DNA of 64,000 bases from Gordonia sp. UBA7599 (GTDB taxonomy: Bacteria > Actinomycetota > Actinomycetes > Mycobacteriales > Mycobacteriaceae), in assembly GCA_002477755.1 (NCBI GenBank), contig DLKD01000054.1, forward strand, positions 1 through 64,000, read 5' to 3'. Positions 8,205 to 17,271 of this stretch are shown one piece after another; the stretch's first letter is position 1, and the number at the start of each line of letters is the position of its first letter. Both the position numbers and the translations under genes were made by a program. The notes beneath the pieces were generated by a model. It was not told where the DNA came from. It was given only the letters and a program-made list of their open reading frames with translations, and made no database searches.

Positions 8205-9241
8205 CAGCTACACCCCTGCATCGTTCCGAGCACGCACAACAGGCCGTCGGGGATCACGACCGACGGTGATACGACGTCGGCCCAGTTGCCGTTGCCGGTG
8301 GCGTCGGTGATCGTCCGCATCGACGGCGGGAGTTTCTTGAGGATCTGGTCGATCGTTGCGGCGTTGTTCTTCAACGTCCCGGTGACGTTGACGATGTTGG
8401 TCGTCAACTCCCCCATCGGAATGGTGGGGAACGTCTGCGCCATCTTCGCCAGGACGAGGCGCAGGTTGTCGGCCAGCCTGGTCAGCACGTAGCGGCGCAC
8501 GACCAGTGTTTGGACGATGGTCTGCGTGTTCGACATCGCGGTGGCGATGGAATCCGACTGCGCCGCACCAACTTGCGCGAGGCGCTTGGACATCCGCAGC
8601 AGTTGGTCGATCTGGTCGCCCGTCCCGGAGATCGCGAGAGCGGCCCCGCCCGCACCCGCGAGCGCCCCCGAGAGGTCATCCGGATTGGGCACCATCGACT
8701 CCATCGCGGTCAGCATCGCCCGCACCACCGTCGGGTCCACCTCGTTCGAGGAGCGCACCGCGTCGGAGGAGACGTCATCGAGCGTGTACGGCGAGTCGGT
8801 ACGGGCCAGCGGGATCGTGCGGCTGTGGCTCGCCCGGCCCGCCGGGACCACCTCGAAGAAGCGCTTGCCCAGCACGGTGCGCAGCCGCACCGTGGCCCGG
8901 GTCTGATCACCCAGCGGCTGTTTGCGGTCCAAACGGAACTCGACGCGGACCCGATCGCCGGCCAGTCGGATGGCCTCGATCCGCCCAGCCGGAACACCTG
9001 CGATGACGACCGGGTCGGCAGTCGTCAGACCGGCAGCATTGGCCAACTCGGCCGAATACGAGTCGGTGCGGGCCAGGTAGCGCCACTGCGGCAGGCCGGT
9101 CGCCAGCAGCATCAGCGTGACAAGGGTGACGATCCCGGCGGTGCCCAGGACCGCCGGCGACGCGCCTTGGCCGCGCTTGTCGGACTTGAAGATGAACTCC
9201 AGGACGCCGACGAAGACGTCGATGAGTCGGACTAGGAACAT
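8204..9241 (-). CDS. MCE family protein, C position, cluster 1
   Basis: A 345-residue MCE subunit. It has an N-terminal amphipathic stretch, a membrane helix at about residues 29-49, an MCE domain at about 58-135 containing VVIAGVPAGRI, and a helical channel region. It ends in a short tail with two cysteines (LLCVLGTMQGC). The ATG at 9241 lies 15 bases after the mceB stop with a GGGGGTGA ribosome site. The gene is part of the tightly packed cluster 1 operon. Confidence 0.85.
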   Translation of the reverse strand: MFLVRLIDVFVGVLEFIFKSDKRGQGASPAVLGTAGIVTLVTLMLLATGLPQWRYLARTDSYSAELANAAGLTTADPVVIAGVPAGRIEAIRLAGDRVRVEFRLDRKQPLGDQTRATVRLRTVLGKRFFEVVPAGRASHSRTIPLARTDSPYTLDDVSSDAVRSSNEVDPTVVRAMLTAMESMVPNPDDLSGALAGAGGAALAISGTGDQIDQLLRMSKRLAQVGAAQSDSIATAMSNTQTIVQTLVVRRYVLTRLADNLRLVLAKMAQTFPTIPMGELTTNIVNVTGTLKNNAATIDQILKKLPPSMRTITDATGNGNWADVVSPSVVIPDGLLCVLGTMQGCS

Positions 9242-9256
9242 TGCTGCGTCACCCCC

Positions 9257-10276
9257 CTACCGGCACACCGGCGAGTGCAGCGGACCGAAGATGTTCGCCT
9301 CGAGATCCCACGCCTTGAGCGTGAAGTTGCAGAGGTAGAGCATCATGAAGCCCCCGTAGCGCCCACTGTGGTTGATGCGGTCGGCCATCACCGGGAAGCG
9401 GTCGAGGAAGGTCTCGAAGGCCGGCGTGTTCGCCATCCACGACTTCGTCACCCCGCGCAACCCGGTCAACGACCTGGCGAAAGAGTCGCCGGCGGTCGTC
9501 ATCATCTGGGCCAGTGAGGCGACCGCCCGATCACCTGAATCGAGCAGCGCGGTCAACTGACCGTCGCCGCCGACGACCGCCGACGTCAACTGGCCCAGGC
9601 CGTTGAACAGTTCGGTGAGCTGCGCGCTGCGCATGTCGGCCGTCGACATCAGCGTGTTCAGATTGGCGACGAGCCGACCGAAGACCGCTCCATTGGCAGC
9701 GAGGTTCTGCCCCATCGAGGCGATCTGGCGCAGCAGCAGGTGCACCGACTTGGTGCGTCCGGCGAACGTATCGACGAATCCCTGTGCCAGGTCGTTGACC
9801 TGCTTGGGGTCGAGTGCGGAGAACAGCGGTGCGAACCCGTTCATCAGGGCGGTCAGATTGACCGGACCGGTGGTGGCCGTGACGGGGATCTCGTTGCCGC
9901 TGCGTCGGGGCGCATCGGGCCCCGCGTCGGACAGTGCGATGTAGCGGGCCCCGAGCATGTCGCCATAACGGACCGCCGCGTGCACGTGTTCGGGCACGGG
10001 TTGGGACCGTTCGATCTTCACCTTTACGCGGGCGCGGGCGGTCCCGTCCTCCTGCGGGACGAGGTCGATGTCGGCGACGCGACCGACGCGGACACCGGAA
10101 ATCTTGACCGGGTTGCCCGCCACGAGGCCCTCGACGTCGGCGAAGTTGACGATGTAGTCGGAGGTCGCGCCGCGCACCGGGGATCGCAGCGTGTTGCTCA
10201 TCAGCGAGAACGCGACGACGCCGATGACGACGAACAGCGCCGCCTTGATCACCGTCGAAATCGACAGCCGGGTCAT
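9257..10276 (-). CDS. MCE family protein, B position, cluster 1
   Basis: A 339-residue MCE subunit. A membrane anchor lies at about residues 9-27. The MCE domain at about 35-120 contains GLVAGNPVKISGVRVGRV, and a helical channel domain follows. The C-terminal end (GPLHSPVCR) resembles that of MceB proteins. It overlaps the end of mceA by 4 bases as ATGA, which implies coupled translation. Confidence 0.87.
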   Translation of the reverse strand: MTRLSISTVIKAALFVVIGVVAFSLMSNTLRSPVRGATSDYIVNFADVEGLVAGNPVKISGVRVGRVADIDLVPQEDGTARARVKVKIERSQPVPEHVHAAVRYGDMLGARYIALSDAGPDAPRRSGNEIPVTATTGPVNLTALMNGFAPLFSALDPKQVNDLAQGFVDTFAGRTKSVHLLLRQIASMGQNLAANGAVFGRLVANLNTLMSTADMRSAQLTELFNGLGQLTSAVVGGDGQLTALLDSGDRAVASLAQMMTTAGDSFARSLTGLRGVTKSWMANTPAFETFLDRFPVMADRINHSGRYGGFMMLYLCNFTLKAWDLEANIFGPLHSPVCR

Positions 10277-11598
10277 CGGACACTCACCTCCGCGCCACGG
10301 ACCATCGGTCCGAGCATCATCGTCGTCGCCGGGTTGGGCCGCCCCGAGGCGGTGGCGCCGGGCCTTCCGGCGGTACCGGTCACCACGCCCTCCAGGCCCC
10401 GCAGGGAGCTCGCCTCGGCGGTGCCGTCGATCACGGCCGGGTCGGTGCTACTCGCGGGTGCCGTTCGTGGCTTCGCCGGGTGCAGGATCGTCCCGTTGCG
10501 CTGGCCGGCATCGCGCGGGGACCCGGCGCCCCACAGCGACCGCTTACCGAAGCACTGGGCGCCGCGCATCGACCCGTAGGTCGGGCAATCGGCCGCCGAA
10601 TACGGCTGCGGTTCGGAGAAGGTGGGCACCGCGGTGATGTTGAATCGGCCCGACGAGAACAGGATGGTGCCCGCCTTGCCGAACTTGCTCGCTTCGAGCA
10701 CCGTCCGCGTGATCCCCGAGGGATTGTCGGCAACGGTGCCCAGGATGATCCCGGTGGAGTCGACGATGGTGATCAGGTTCTTGCGCTGCTTGGCCACGAA
10801 CGGACCGACCGAGCCCAGGTAACCGCTGGCCGAGGTGAAGAAGTCGGCGAGCGAATCAGCGTGGTCGACGATGCCGCGAGAGATGCTGGCCACCGAGGCG
10901 AGGGTGTCCATCATGGCCGGCGTGGCGCGCTTGAGCGACTCGGCCACGCGCGCGAACGTCGGCGTGGCGTCGACGAACCGGTTGATCGTCGACTCGAGCT
11001 CCTGCGAGGCGCTCCACCAGTTGTCGATCATCATCCCGAGCTCAGCCCCTCGGCCGCCGATCGCCTTGTCGACGGCGGCGAGGGCGACGTTCACCTCGTC
11101 GGGTTTGATCTCTGCGATGAGCGCCGACAGCTTGGCGAAGATGTTGTACAGGTTGATCGCGTCGGGCCCGCTGTCGACGGCGATCTGGGCGCCGGGAGTC
11201 AGCGCGGGGGCTGATTCGGGCGCCGAACCCGGCGTCGGGGTGAGTTGCACGTAGATGTCGCCGAAGAAGGTGCGCGGCAAGACCCGGACCATGACCGTCG
11301 ACGGGATCTTGTCGATCGCGTCCCGGTCGATGGTCAGCCCGACCTGCGACGACGTCGTGCCCGCCTTGATCGAGCCGATCTCCCCGACTTTGACACCGTG
11401 GTAGCGGACCGGGGCGCCGGCGGTGATGAGCCCGACCGAGACCGGCACCTGCGCGTACACCGACGGGTTGGAGGAGAACGATCCGGTGCTGCGCGACACC
11501 ATCCACAGCGAGAAGACAGCGATCACCAGGACCGCTGCGACGGCGCGCAGCGCATATCGGGTGCGCGACACCGTTTTACCGGGGAGCATGACCGTCAT
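10273..11598 (-). CDS. MCE family protein, A position, cluster 1
   Basis: The first and longest MCE subunit of the cluster, 441 residues. A membrane anchor spans about residues 15-33. The MCE domain at about 42-130 contains GAPVRYHGVKVGEIG, and a helical domain runs to about 330. A cysteine pair region (DCPTYGSMRGAQC) typical of A-type proteins follows, then a Pro/Thr/Ala-rich tail of about 90 residues. The ATG at 11598 lies 3 bases after the yrbEB stop. It is intact, unlike the A gene of cluster 2. Confidence 0.88.
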   Translation of the reverse strand: MTVMLPGKTVSRTRYALRAVAAVLVIAVFSLWMVSRSTGSFSSNPSVYAQVPVSVGLITAGAPVRYHGVKVGEIGSIKAGTTSSQVGLTIDRDAIDKIPSTVMVRVLPRTFFGDIYVQLTPTPGSAPESAPALTPGAQIAVDSGPDAINLYNIFAKLSALIAEIKPDEVNVALAAVDKAIGGRGAELGMMIDNWWSASQELESTINRFVDATPTFARVAESLKRATPAMMDTLASVASISRGIVDHADSLADFFTSASGYLGSVGPFVAKQRKNLITIVDSTGIILGTVADNPSGITRTVLEASKFGKAGTILFSSGRFNITAVPTFSEPQPYSAADCPTYGSMRGAQCFGKRSLWGAGSPRDAGQRNGTILHPAKPRTAPASSTDPAVIDGTAEASSLRGLEGVVTGTAGRPGATASGRPNPATTMMLGPMVRGAEVSVR

Positions 11599-11601
11599 CG
11601 A

Positions 11602-12465
11602 CTACAACCCCAATCCCGGGATCTGCGGGACGAGGCCCCACAGGCCGAAGGTGAAGATGACGTCGAAGATCCCGATCGCCAGGATCGACGTACGCAATGC
11701 CCGTCCGGCCGCCTGGCCGACGCCTTCGGGACCGCCGCTGGCGAAGTAGCCGTAGGAGCAGTGCACCAGGGTCACGATGGCGGCGAACACAACCGCCTTG
11801 ATCGCCGAATAGAGCAGGTCCGTCGGGGTGAGGGCCAGGTGGAAGAAGTAGTCGTAGGTACCCGAGGACTCGCCGTTGTACCAGACCACTACGGCGCGGG
11901 TGGCGATGTAGCTGGCAAGCAGGCCGATCATGTAGATCGGGAGCACACAGACCATCGCCGCGATCATCCGCGTCGTAGCCAGGAAGGGGATGGAGCGGAT
12001 CGCCATCACGTCGAGGGCGGCGATTTCGTCGGAGATCCGCATCGCCCCGATCTGGGCGGTGAAGCCGGTTCCGACCTTGGCCGCGAGCGCGATGGCGACG
12101 ACCACCGGCGCCAGTTCCCGTGTGTTGGCAATGGCCGCGAGCATGCCCGACAGCGACGTCATGCCGACCAGTTGGAGTCCGCGATACGTCTCGACGCCGA
12201 GCATCATGGCCGCGGCCAGTGACATCGCCAGCACGATGCCCATGGTCCCGCCGCCCGATAGCAGCGACTTGGTTCCGAAGGTCATGTCGGCGATCTGGCG
12301 GATGACGTGCTTGCGGTAGTGGACCAGCGTGTACGGGATCGCGGCGACCGCACGGAAGACGAAGGTGACGTACTCGCCGAATCGGACGGTGTGGTCGACC
12401 AGCGGGGCCACGCGCGTGCGGTAGCCCAGGGCCGAGCGGCGGCGCATATCTGTTGTCGCGACCAT
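11602..12465 (-). CDS. YrbE/MlaE-type permease, second subunit, cluster 1
   Basis: An integral membrane permease of 287 residues, the ABC-type membrane component of the Mce importer. About five hydrophobic segments are visible from residue 70 on. The family hallmark region is MRISDEIAALDVMAIRSIPF, in which the usual EEIDA reads DEIAA as in many B subunits. The ATG starts one base after the yrbEA stop. It pairs with YrbEA and an ATPase of the MceG (Mkl) type that is encoded elsewhere. Confidence 0.9.
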   Translation of the reverse strand: MVATTDMRRRSALGYRTRVAPLVDHTVRFGEYVTFVFRAVAAIPYTLVHYRKHVIRQIADMTFGTKSLLSGGGTMGIVLAMSLAAAMMLGVETYRGLQLVGMTSLSGMLAAIANTRELAPVVVAIALAAKVGTGFTAQIGAMRISDEIAALDVMAIRSIPFLATTRMIAAMVCVLPIYMIGLLASYIATRAVVVWYNGESSGTYDYFFHLALTPTDLLYSAIKAVVFAAIVTLVHCSYGYFASGGPEGVGQAAGRALRTSILAIGIFDVIFTFGLWGLVPQIPGLGL

Positions 12466-12466
12466 G

Positions 12467-13276
12467 TCAGTACGCCCCCACCGCTGGCACGATCACCGTG
12501 TACACCTGCGACAGGATCGTGTTGAAGATGAACACCAGCGCGAATGCGATGACCACGGCCTCGTTGACCGCGTCCGCGACGCCACTGGGCCCGCCGCGGG
12601 CGTGCAATCCCTTGAAGGTGGCGACGATGGTAGACAGGAGCGCGAACATCGTCGCCTTGACCAGCGCCATGACGAAGTCGGACATGCGCCCGTACTGGCT
12701 GAACGTCGACATGAATGCGCCGGCGGGCAGGTGCTGGACGTAGATGTGGTACGCGTAGCACGCCCCGACGCCGGTCACGGTGATCAGTGAGCACAACACG
12801 AGCGAAACGACGATGGCCGCAGCGATCCGCGGCGCGACGAGCCGCTCGATGACGTTGAGGCCCATCACCTCCATGGCGTCGATCTCCTCGCGGATCTTGC
12901 GCGAACCGAGATCGGTGCAGATCGCCGATCCCGCAACACCGGCCATCATCAGGGCGCACACCAGTGCTGCCGCCTGCCCGACGATGACGAAGGCGACGAC
13001 CGCGCCCGAGTAGCCGCCCGCACCGATACGCCCGGCGAGCTCGCCCACCGACACCGCGATGAAGACGCCGACCGGGATCATCAGGAGCAACGACGGTCCG
13101 GTGCTCACCCGGCCGATGAACACGATCTGGTTCAGCGTCTCGGTGATGGACAGACGGAACCGCAGGATCGACACGACCAGGGCACCGATCGCCTGCAGTG
13201 CGAATCCGAGCGTGTGCCCGGCCTCCACGGCGAGATCGCGAACCGGCCCGCGCGAGGCGGGTAGTTCAAACGCCAT
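12467..13276 (-). CDS. YrbE/MlaE-type permease, first subunit, cluster 1
   Basis: The first gene of mce cluster 1, a 269-residue multi-pass permease. The conserved cytoplasmic motif REEIDAMEVMGLNVIERLVAP, in two parts around residues 129-149, marks the MlaE/YrbE family and contacts the ATPase. About five membrane helices are visible. The ATG at 13276 has GGGGGT 6 bases upstream. The 164 bases before it hold a perfect 14-base palindrome and are the likely operon promoter. Confidence 0.92.
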   Translation of the reverse strand: MAFELPASRGPVRDLAVEAGHTLGFALQAIGALVVSILRFRLSITETLNQIVFIGRVSTGPSLLLMIPVGVFIAVSVGELAGRIGAGGYSGAVVAFVIVGQAAALVCALMMAGVAGSAICTDLGSRKIREEIDAMEVMGLNVIERLVAPRIAAAIVVSLVLCSLITVTGVGACYAYHIYVQHLPAGAFMSTFSQYGRMSDFVMALVKATMFALLSTIVATFKGLHARGGPSGVADAVNEAVVIAFALVFIFNTILSQVYTVIVPAVGAY

Positions 13277-13370
13277 CGGCTGACCCCCATAGTCGACTCG
13301 TGACTGGTGAACCGGGGGCTCTAGACCCTCGGCATGTGGCTGCTGTCACAGCGAGCTTGACCGTAGCATG

Positions 13371-13384
13371 TTTCATATATGAAA
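13371..13384. promoter_or_regulatory. Perfect palindrome upstream of mce cluster 1
   Basis: TTTCATATATGAAA is a perfect 14-base inverted repeat, and similarity extends a few bases on each side. It lies about 87 bases upstream of the yrbEA start in otherwise GC-rich DNA, so it is a good candidate operator or promoter element. A GntR-type dimer such as the one at 2209-2907 could bind it; that link is inferred. Confidence 0.6.
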
Positions 13385-13440
13385 TGTGAAACAGGGCCTT
13401 TGGTCCCGTTGGACACTCCTGAAGAACTGGTCGAACGCAC

Positions 13441-14076
13441 TCACCCCGCTGCGCGCGGAACCCGGAACGTGCCGAGCCGCAGCATGTGGCGTAGGACGAA
13501 CGCAAGTACCGGAGAGACCAGCGGCGCACCCCAGCGCCACGGCAGGAAACCCACCCAGGCCGGCGTGCCGGCCACGGTCCACGTCACCTCGGTCACCCCG
13601 GAACGCTCGGCAGGCGCGACGGTGAAGCGCTCGGCGAAGCAGCGAATCGTCGCAGGGATGCACACCGCGGTCCCAGTCAGTGCGATCTGGGAGTCCTGCT
13701 CGTAACAAATAACCTGTTCAGACACCGAATACACGGTTCCCGACATGGTTCGTCGCGCGCCGACGCCAACGCCGCTCGACGTGGTCGAATCCAACCAAAC
13801 GGGCCCTTGCAGAAACGGCAGGCTACTCAGATAAGCCCGGTCGGAGAGTCGGCCGAACACCTCCGATGCCGACAACGGCGTGCGCTCGACGACCGTCGCA
13901 GCGAACGCCGCACCGCGGTCGAAGTACTCGTCGAGCCCGTCCGGATCGATCACCGCGACCGCCGCACGGTCCGGGCGACGGGCCAGGCCGACGGCCACCG
14001 CCAAGGCGATCAGCGCCGCCAATCCGACCACCGCAAGAACACCGACGACGAGCAAGATCCATTCAACCAATGTCAT
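13441..14076 (-). CDS. Membrane-anchored SRPBCC-like protein
   Basis: A 211-residue protein with an N-terminal membrane helix at about residues 4-30, followed by a domain that looks like an SRPBCC (START-like) fold, usually a hydrophobic-ligand pocket. The evidence is the size and the pattern ERTPLSASEVFGRLSD near the start and VTEVTWTVAGTPAWVGFLP near the end. The ATG at 14076 is chosen because the helix begins at once; the longer frame overlaps the divergent gene. It lies 164 bases upstream of the mce cluster but has its own promoter region. The fold call is tentative. Confidence 0.6.
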   Translation of the reverse strand: MTLVEWILLVVGVLAVVGLAALIALAVAVGLARRPDRAAVAVIDPDGLDEYFDRGAAFAATVVERTPLSASEVFGRLSDRAYLSSLPFLQGPVWLDSTTSSGVGVGARRTMSGTVYSVSEQVICYEQDSQIALTGTAVCIPATIRCFAERFTVAPAERSGVTEVTWTVAGTPAWVGFLPWRWGAPLVSPVLAFVLRHMLRLGTFRVPRAAG

Positions 14077-14096
14077 ATTTCTGATATTATCTGCCC
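14077..14096. promoter_or_regulatory. Shared divergent promoter, probably leaderless both ways
   Basis: Only 20 bases separate two divergent start codons. They hold TATTAT at 14085-14090, 6 bases before the GTG at 14097. On the other strand TAATAT lies about 9 bases before the ATG at 14076. Each fits a -10 box that would start transcription at or beside the start codon. Confidence 0.5.
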
Positions 14097-14549
14097 GTGA
14101 CAGCCCCTCGGAAGTACCTGGCAATCGGACTGGCAACCTTCGGCGCCTTCGCGCTCGGCATCGGGCCGGGCATCGGCACGGCAGATGCAGCACCAATGCC
14201 CACACTCGCGGTCACCAGCTCCGGAGACACCGACTGGCAGATCACCTACGACCGCGGATCGTCGGCCAAGCGCACGACCGTCTGCCGCGCCTACCTCGAC
14301 GACCGTCGGCTCAACACCCCGGTGCCCCGCCCCGCGCACGCCGAAGCAGCGGCCGCCCGCGAGGCCGCCCCACCGGCGATCACCTCTCTGACTCTGCGTG
14401 GTGACCGGGTGACCCCCGGCGCCCACCGCGTCCACGTCCGGTGCGGCCGCTCGGTGAGCCCGACGATCTGGTTGGTCGCGCCGCGCAACCAGATCTTCGA
14501 CGGTCTGACGTGGTTGTCCAACGGCACCGCCGGCGTCTTCGGCTACTAA
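14097..14549 (+). CDS. Secreted hypothetical protein
   Basis: A 150-residue exported protein of unknown function. A signal peptide covers about residues 1-32, with a basic start, hydrophobic core and cleavage near ADAA. The mature part holds two cysteines (Cys63 and Cys116) that could form one disulfide, and ends in an aromatic, Gly-rich tail. The GTG at 14097 is chosen because the signal peptide begins there. There is no room for a ribosome site, and TATTAT sits 6 bases upstream, so a leaderless mRNA is likely. I recognise no family. Confidence 0.7.
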   Translation: MTAPRKYLAIGLATFGAFALGIGPGIGTADAAPMPTLAVTSSGDTDWQITYDRGSSAKRTTVCRAYLDDRRLNTPVPRPAHAEAAAAREAAPPAITSLTLRGDRVTPGAHRVHVRCGRSVSPTIWLVAPRNQIFDGLTWLSNGTAGVFGY

Positions 14550-14654
14550 TTCCCGGCTCACCCCTTCGCGACGTCTGGAACGGACACAGCGGTGTTAACG
14601 CCTGTGCAACACTGATTTCCCCAGCCGTCAACACGCGATGAGGACGATGCCCGT

Positions 14655-16307
14655 ATGAAGCCGACCGCGTCGCCACAGCCTGGTCCGACCCCCTCCCCCA
14701 GCGGTGCGACTTTCAGCCATTACAGCGCCGGATTCGACCAGCGGGCCATCGACGAGATGTTCCACCCCGACGGCGCGGTCCGCGAGCCCTACCTCGGGAT
14801 CGCCGACGCGATCGGCTCGATCGCCCCGGCCAACCTGCGCGCGCGACTCGACGCGCTCGGACGCGCCTTCATCGACCAGGGCGTCACCTTCTCCCTCTCG
14901 GGCAAGGAACGGCCGTTCCCCCTCGACCCCATCCCCCGGATCATTTCCGCCGCTGAGTGGCGCGGCCTGGAGGCCGGCATCACGCAGCGCGTCCGGGGCC
15001 TGGAGATGTTCCTCGACGACGTCTACGGCGAGCAAGCGATCCTCGCCGACGGGGTCGTCCCACGCCGCCTCATCAACTCGTGTGAGCACTTCCACCGCCA
15101 GGCGTCGGGCATCCGGCCGCCCAACGGCGTCCGTATCCACGTCGCCGGCATCGACCTGATCCGCGATGAGAACGACGAGCTGCGGGTCCTCGAGGACAAC
15201 GTCCGCTCCCCGTCGGGTGTCTCCTACGTGATGGAGAACCGGCGCACCATGGCCCGCGTCTTCCCCGACCTCTTCGCCACCCACCGCGTCCGCGCGGTAC
15301 GCGACTATCCGCGCCATCTGCGCCGGGCACTACAGGCCTCGGCACCGTCGGGGGCCGAGGAACCGAACATCGTCCTGCTCACCCCCGGCGTCGCGAACTC
15401 GGCATACTTCGAGCACTCCCTGCTCGCTCGGCAGATGGGTATCGAGCTGGTCGAGGGCCGCGACCTCGTCTGCCGCGACAACGTCGTCTACATGCGCACC
15501 ACCGACGGCCAGACCCGCGTCGACGTCATCTACCGGCGCATCGATGACGCCTTCCTCGACCCGCTGCAGTTCCGGCCCGACTCGATGCTGGGCGTCGCGG
15601 GCCTGGTCAATGCGGCACGGGCCGGCAACGTCGTCATCTCCAGCGCCATCGGGAACGGCGTCGCCGACGACAAGCTGGTCTACACCTACGTCCCCGAGAT
15701 CATCCGCTACTACCTCGGCGAGGAACCGCTGCTGCGCAACGTGGAAACCCTGCGGTGTTGGCTGCCCGACGAGTGCGCCGAGGTGCTCCGCCGCAAGGAC
15801 GAGTTGGTCATCAAGCCCGTCGAGGGCAGCGGCGGCTACGGCATCGTCTTCGGGCCGTTCGCAACGCGCGAGGAGCTCGACGCCATCGCCAAGCGGATCG
15901 AGGCCAACCCGCGCGGGTGGATCGCCCAACCGCTGGTGTCGCTGTCGACCAACCCGACACTGTTCGACGACACCCTGCAACCGCGCCATGTCGACCTACG
16001 CCCCTTCGCAGTCAACGACGGCGAGTCCGTCTGGGTGCTGCCCGGCGGCCTGACCCGCGTGGCACTCGAGGAAGGCTCGATGGTCGTCAACTCCAGCCAG
16101 GGCGGCGGCTCGAAGGACACCTGGGTGCTGGCGACGTCGGCCCCGGCCGCGCCGGGCGAGGTCAACGACGACGAGCTCGTCGACGCCGATATCCCGCCCG
16201 CCTCCCTGGCTGCGCCGGAAATCGAACCGCCGCCCACGCGGATCGGCGACAGCCAGATGCAGCAACAGCAACAGCAACAGGGACGAGATGCGGAGGCCGC
16301 CCGATGA
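14655..16307 (+). CDS. Circularly permuted ATP-grasp type 2 protein
   Basis: A 550-residue ATP-grasp-like enzyme of the DUF404/DUF407 family, likely a carboxylate-amine ligase. Conserved blocks include HVAGIDLIRDENDELRVLEDN, in two parts near residues 162-182, then SGVSYVMENR and the late VIKPVEGSGGYGIVFGP, which provides nucleotide contacts. The last 80 residues are acidic and Pro-rich and end in a seven-Gln run. The ATG at 14655 has no strong ribosome site. The gene is fused by overlap to the alpha-E gene. With alpha-E and transglutaminase partners it forms a widely conserved set thought to make or modify a peptide-like product; the product is unknown. Confidence 0.88.
   Translation: MKPTASPQPGPTPSPSGATFSHYSAGFDQRAIDEMFHPDGAVREPYLGIADAIGSIAPANLRARLDALGRAFIDQGVTFSLSGKERPFPLDPIPRIISAAEWRGLEAGITQRVRGLEMFLDDVYGEQAILADGVVPRRLINSCEHFHRQASGIRPPNGVRIHVAGIDLIRDENDELRVLEDNVRSPSGVSYVMENRRTMARVFPDLFATHRVRAVRDYPRHLRRALQASAPSGAEEPNIVLLTPGVANSAYFEHSLLARQMGIELVEGRDLVCRDNVVYMRTTDGQTRVDVIYRRIDDAFLDPLQFRPDSMLGVAGLVNAARAGNVVISSAIGNGVADDKLVYTYVPEIIRYYLGEEPLLRNVETLRCWLPDECAEVLRRKDELVIKPVEGSGGYGIVFGPFATREELDAIAKRIEANPRGWIAQPLVSLSTNPTLFDDTLQPRHVDLRPFAVNDGESVWVLPGGLTRVALEEGSMVVNSSQGGGSKDTWVLATSAPAAPGEVNDDELVDADIPPASLAAPEIEPPPTRIGDSQMQQQQQQQGRDAEAAR
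16260..16280 (+). repeat. Period-6 CAGCAA repeat coding poly-Gln
   Basis: Three and a half copies of the six-base unit CAGCAA encode seven glutamines at the C-terminus of the ATP-grasp protein. The tract lies outside the catalytic domain. Six-base changes would keep the frame. Confidence 0.8.
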
Positions 16308-17269
16308 TGCTCGCCCGCAACGCCGACTCCTTGTACTGGATCGGCCGCTACGTCGAACGCGCCGACGATATCGCCCGCATCCTCGACGTGGCAGTCCAGC
16401 AGATGCTGGAAGACGCCACCGTTGATACCGACTCGATGGTCCGCCACGTCATGGCCATCCTCGGTTTCACGCCCGACGACAAGCCGCAGTCGGTGTGGTC
16501 GCTGGTCGACAAGGTCGGCTACGACCGCGATTCCACCGAGTCCATCGTCGGCCTCATCGAGACCGCCCGCGAGAACGCCCGCGGTGCCCGCGAGGTCATC
16601 TCCAGCGAGATGTGGGAATGCCTCAACGCGACCTACATGGGTCTCGACGAGGCCGAGCGCCGAGCCCGACTGTTGGGCCCGCACGCGTTCCTCGCGCACG
16701 TCAAGGAGCGCGCCGCGATGTTCGCCGGCCTCACCGATGCGACGCTGAGCCACGACGACGGGTACAGCTACCTGATCGTCGGACGTTCTATCGAGCGCGT
16801 GGACATGACCGTGCGCCTGTTGATGTCGCGCTCGGCCTACCGTCGCGACGCGCTGTCGTGGATGAGCCTGCTCGTCGCGGCGGGCGGCCAGGACACCTAC
16901 ATCCGCGCCTACCGCGGCGCGGTCGACACCGAGAACGTCGTCGAATTCATGATGCTCGACCGCCTGTTCCCCCGATCGGTGTTCCACTCGCTGGGCGTCG
17001 CCGAGAAGAACCTGGCCGAACTGGACAACCGACCGGACCGCGTGGGATCGCAGTCCACCGCGCTCACCCTGCTGGGCCGGGCGCGCAGCTCCATCGAGTT
17101 CATCGACCGTGCCGAGATCGTCCGCAACCTGCCCGCCTACCTGCAGGACATCCACGCGACGTGCCGCGCGGTCAGCGAATCGATCGCCGAGGAGCACTTC
17201 CACATCGAGCCATACGTGACGTGGACCGATACCGGTCTGGCCTACGACGTCGCCGAGTACGGAGGTTAG
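16304..17269 (+). CDS. Alpha-E domain protein (DUF403)
   Basis: A 321-residue, wholly helical protein of the alpha-E family. The start MMLARNADSLYWIGRYVERAD is typical of the family. Other family blocks are ARENARGAREVISSEMWECLN, near residues 88-108, and GRSIERVDMT. It always travels with the permuted ATP-grasp and transglutaminase genes. The ATG at 16304 overlaps the ATP-grasp stop (ATGA) and a second ATG follows at once. The role is unknown; it is thought to act with the ATP-grasp partner. Confidence 0.9.
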   Translation: MMLARNADSLYWIGRYVERADDIARILDVAVQQMLEDATVDTDSMVRHVMAILGFTPDDKPQSVWSLVDKVGYDRDSTESIVGLIETARENARGAREVISSEMWECLNATYMGLDEAERRARLLGPHAFLAHVKERAAMFAGLTDATLSHDDGYSYLIVGRSIERVDMTVRLLMSRSAYRRDALSWMSLLVAAGGQDTYIRAYRGAVDTENVVEFMMLDRLFPRSVFHSLGVAEKNLAELDNRPDRVGSQSTALTLLGRARSSIEFIDRAEIVRNLPAYLQDIHATCRAVSESIAEEHFHIEPYVTWTDTGLAYDVAEYGG

Positions 17270-17271
17270 CC

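Noticed and set aside
10273-11598. Assigning cluster 1 as Mce4 (sterol) or Mce1 (fatty acid) importer
   Set aside because: The subunit sequences cannot be placed by eye and no sterol-catabolism genes or KstR site are in the window.
15836-17203. A 455-codon minus-strand frame opposite the ATP-grasp and alpha-E genes
   Set aside because: It has no recognisable domain and lies fully antisense to two well-supported genes that overlap by ATGA.
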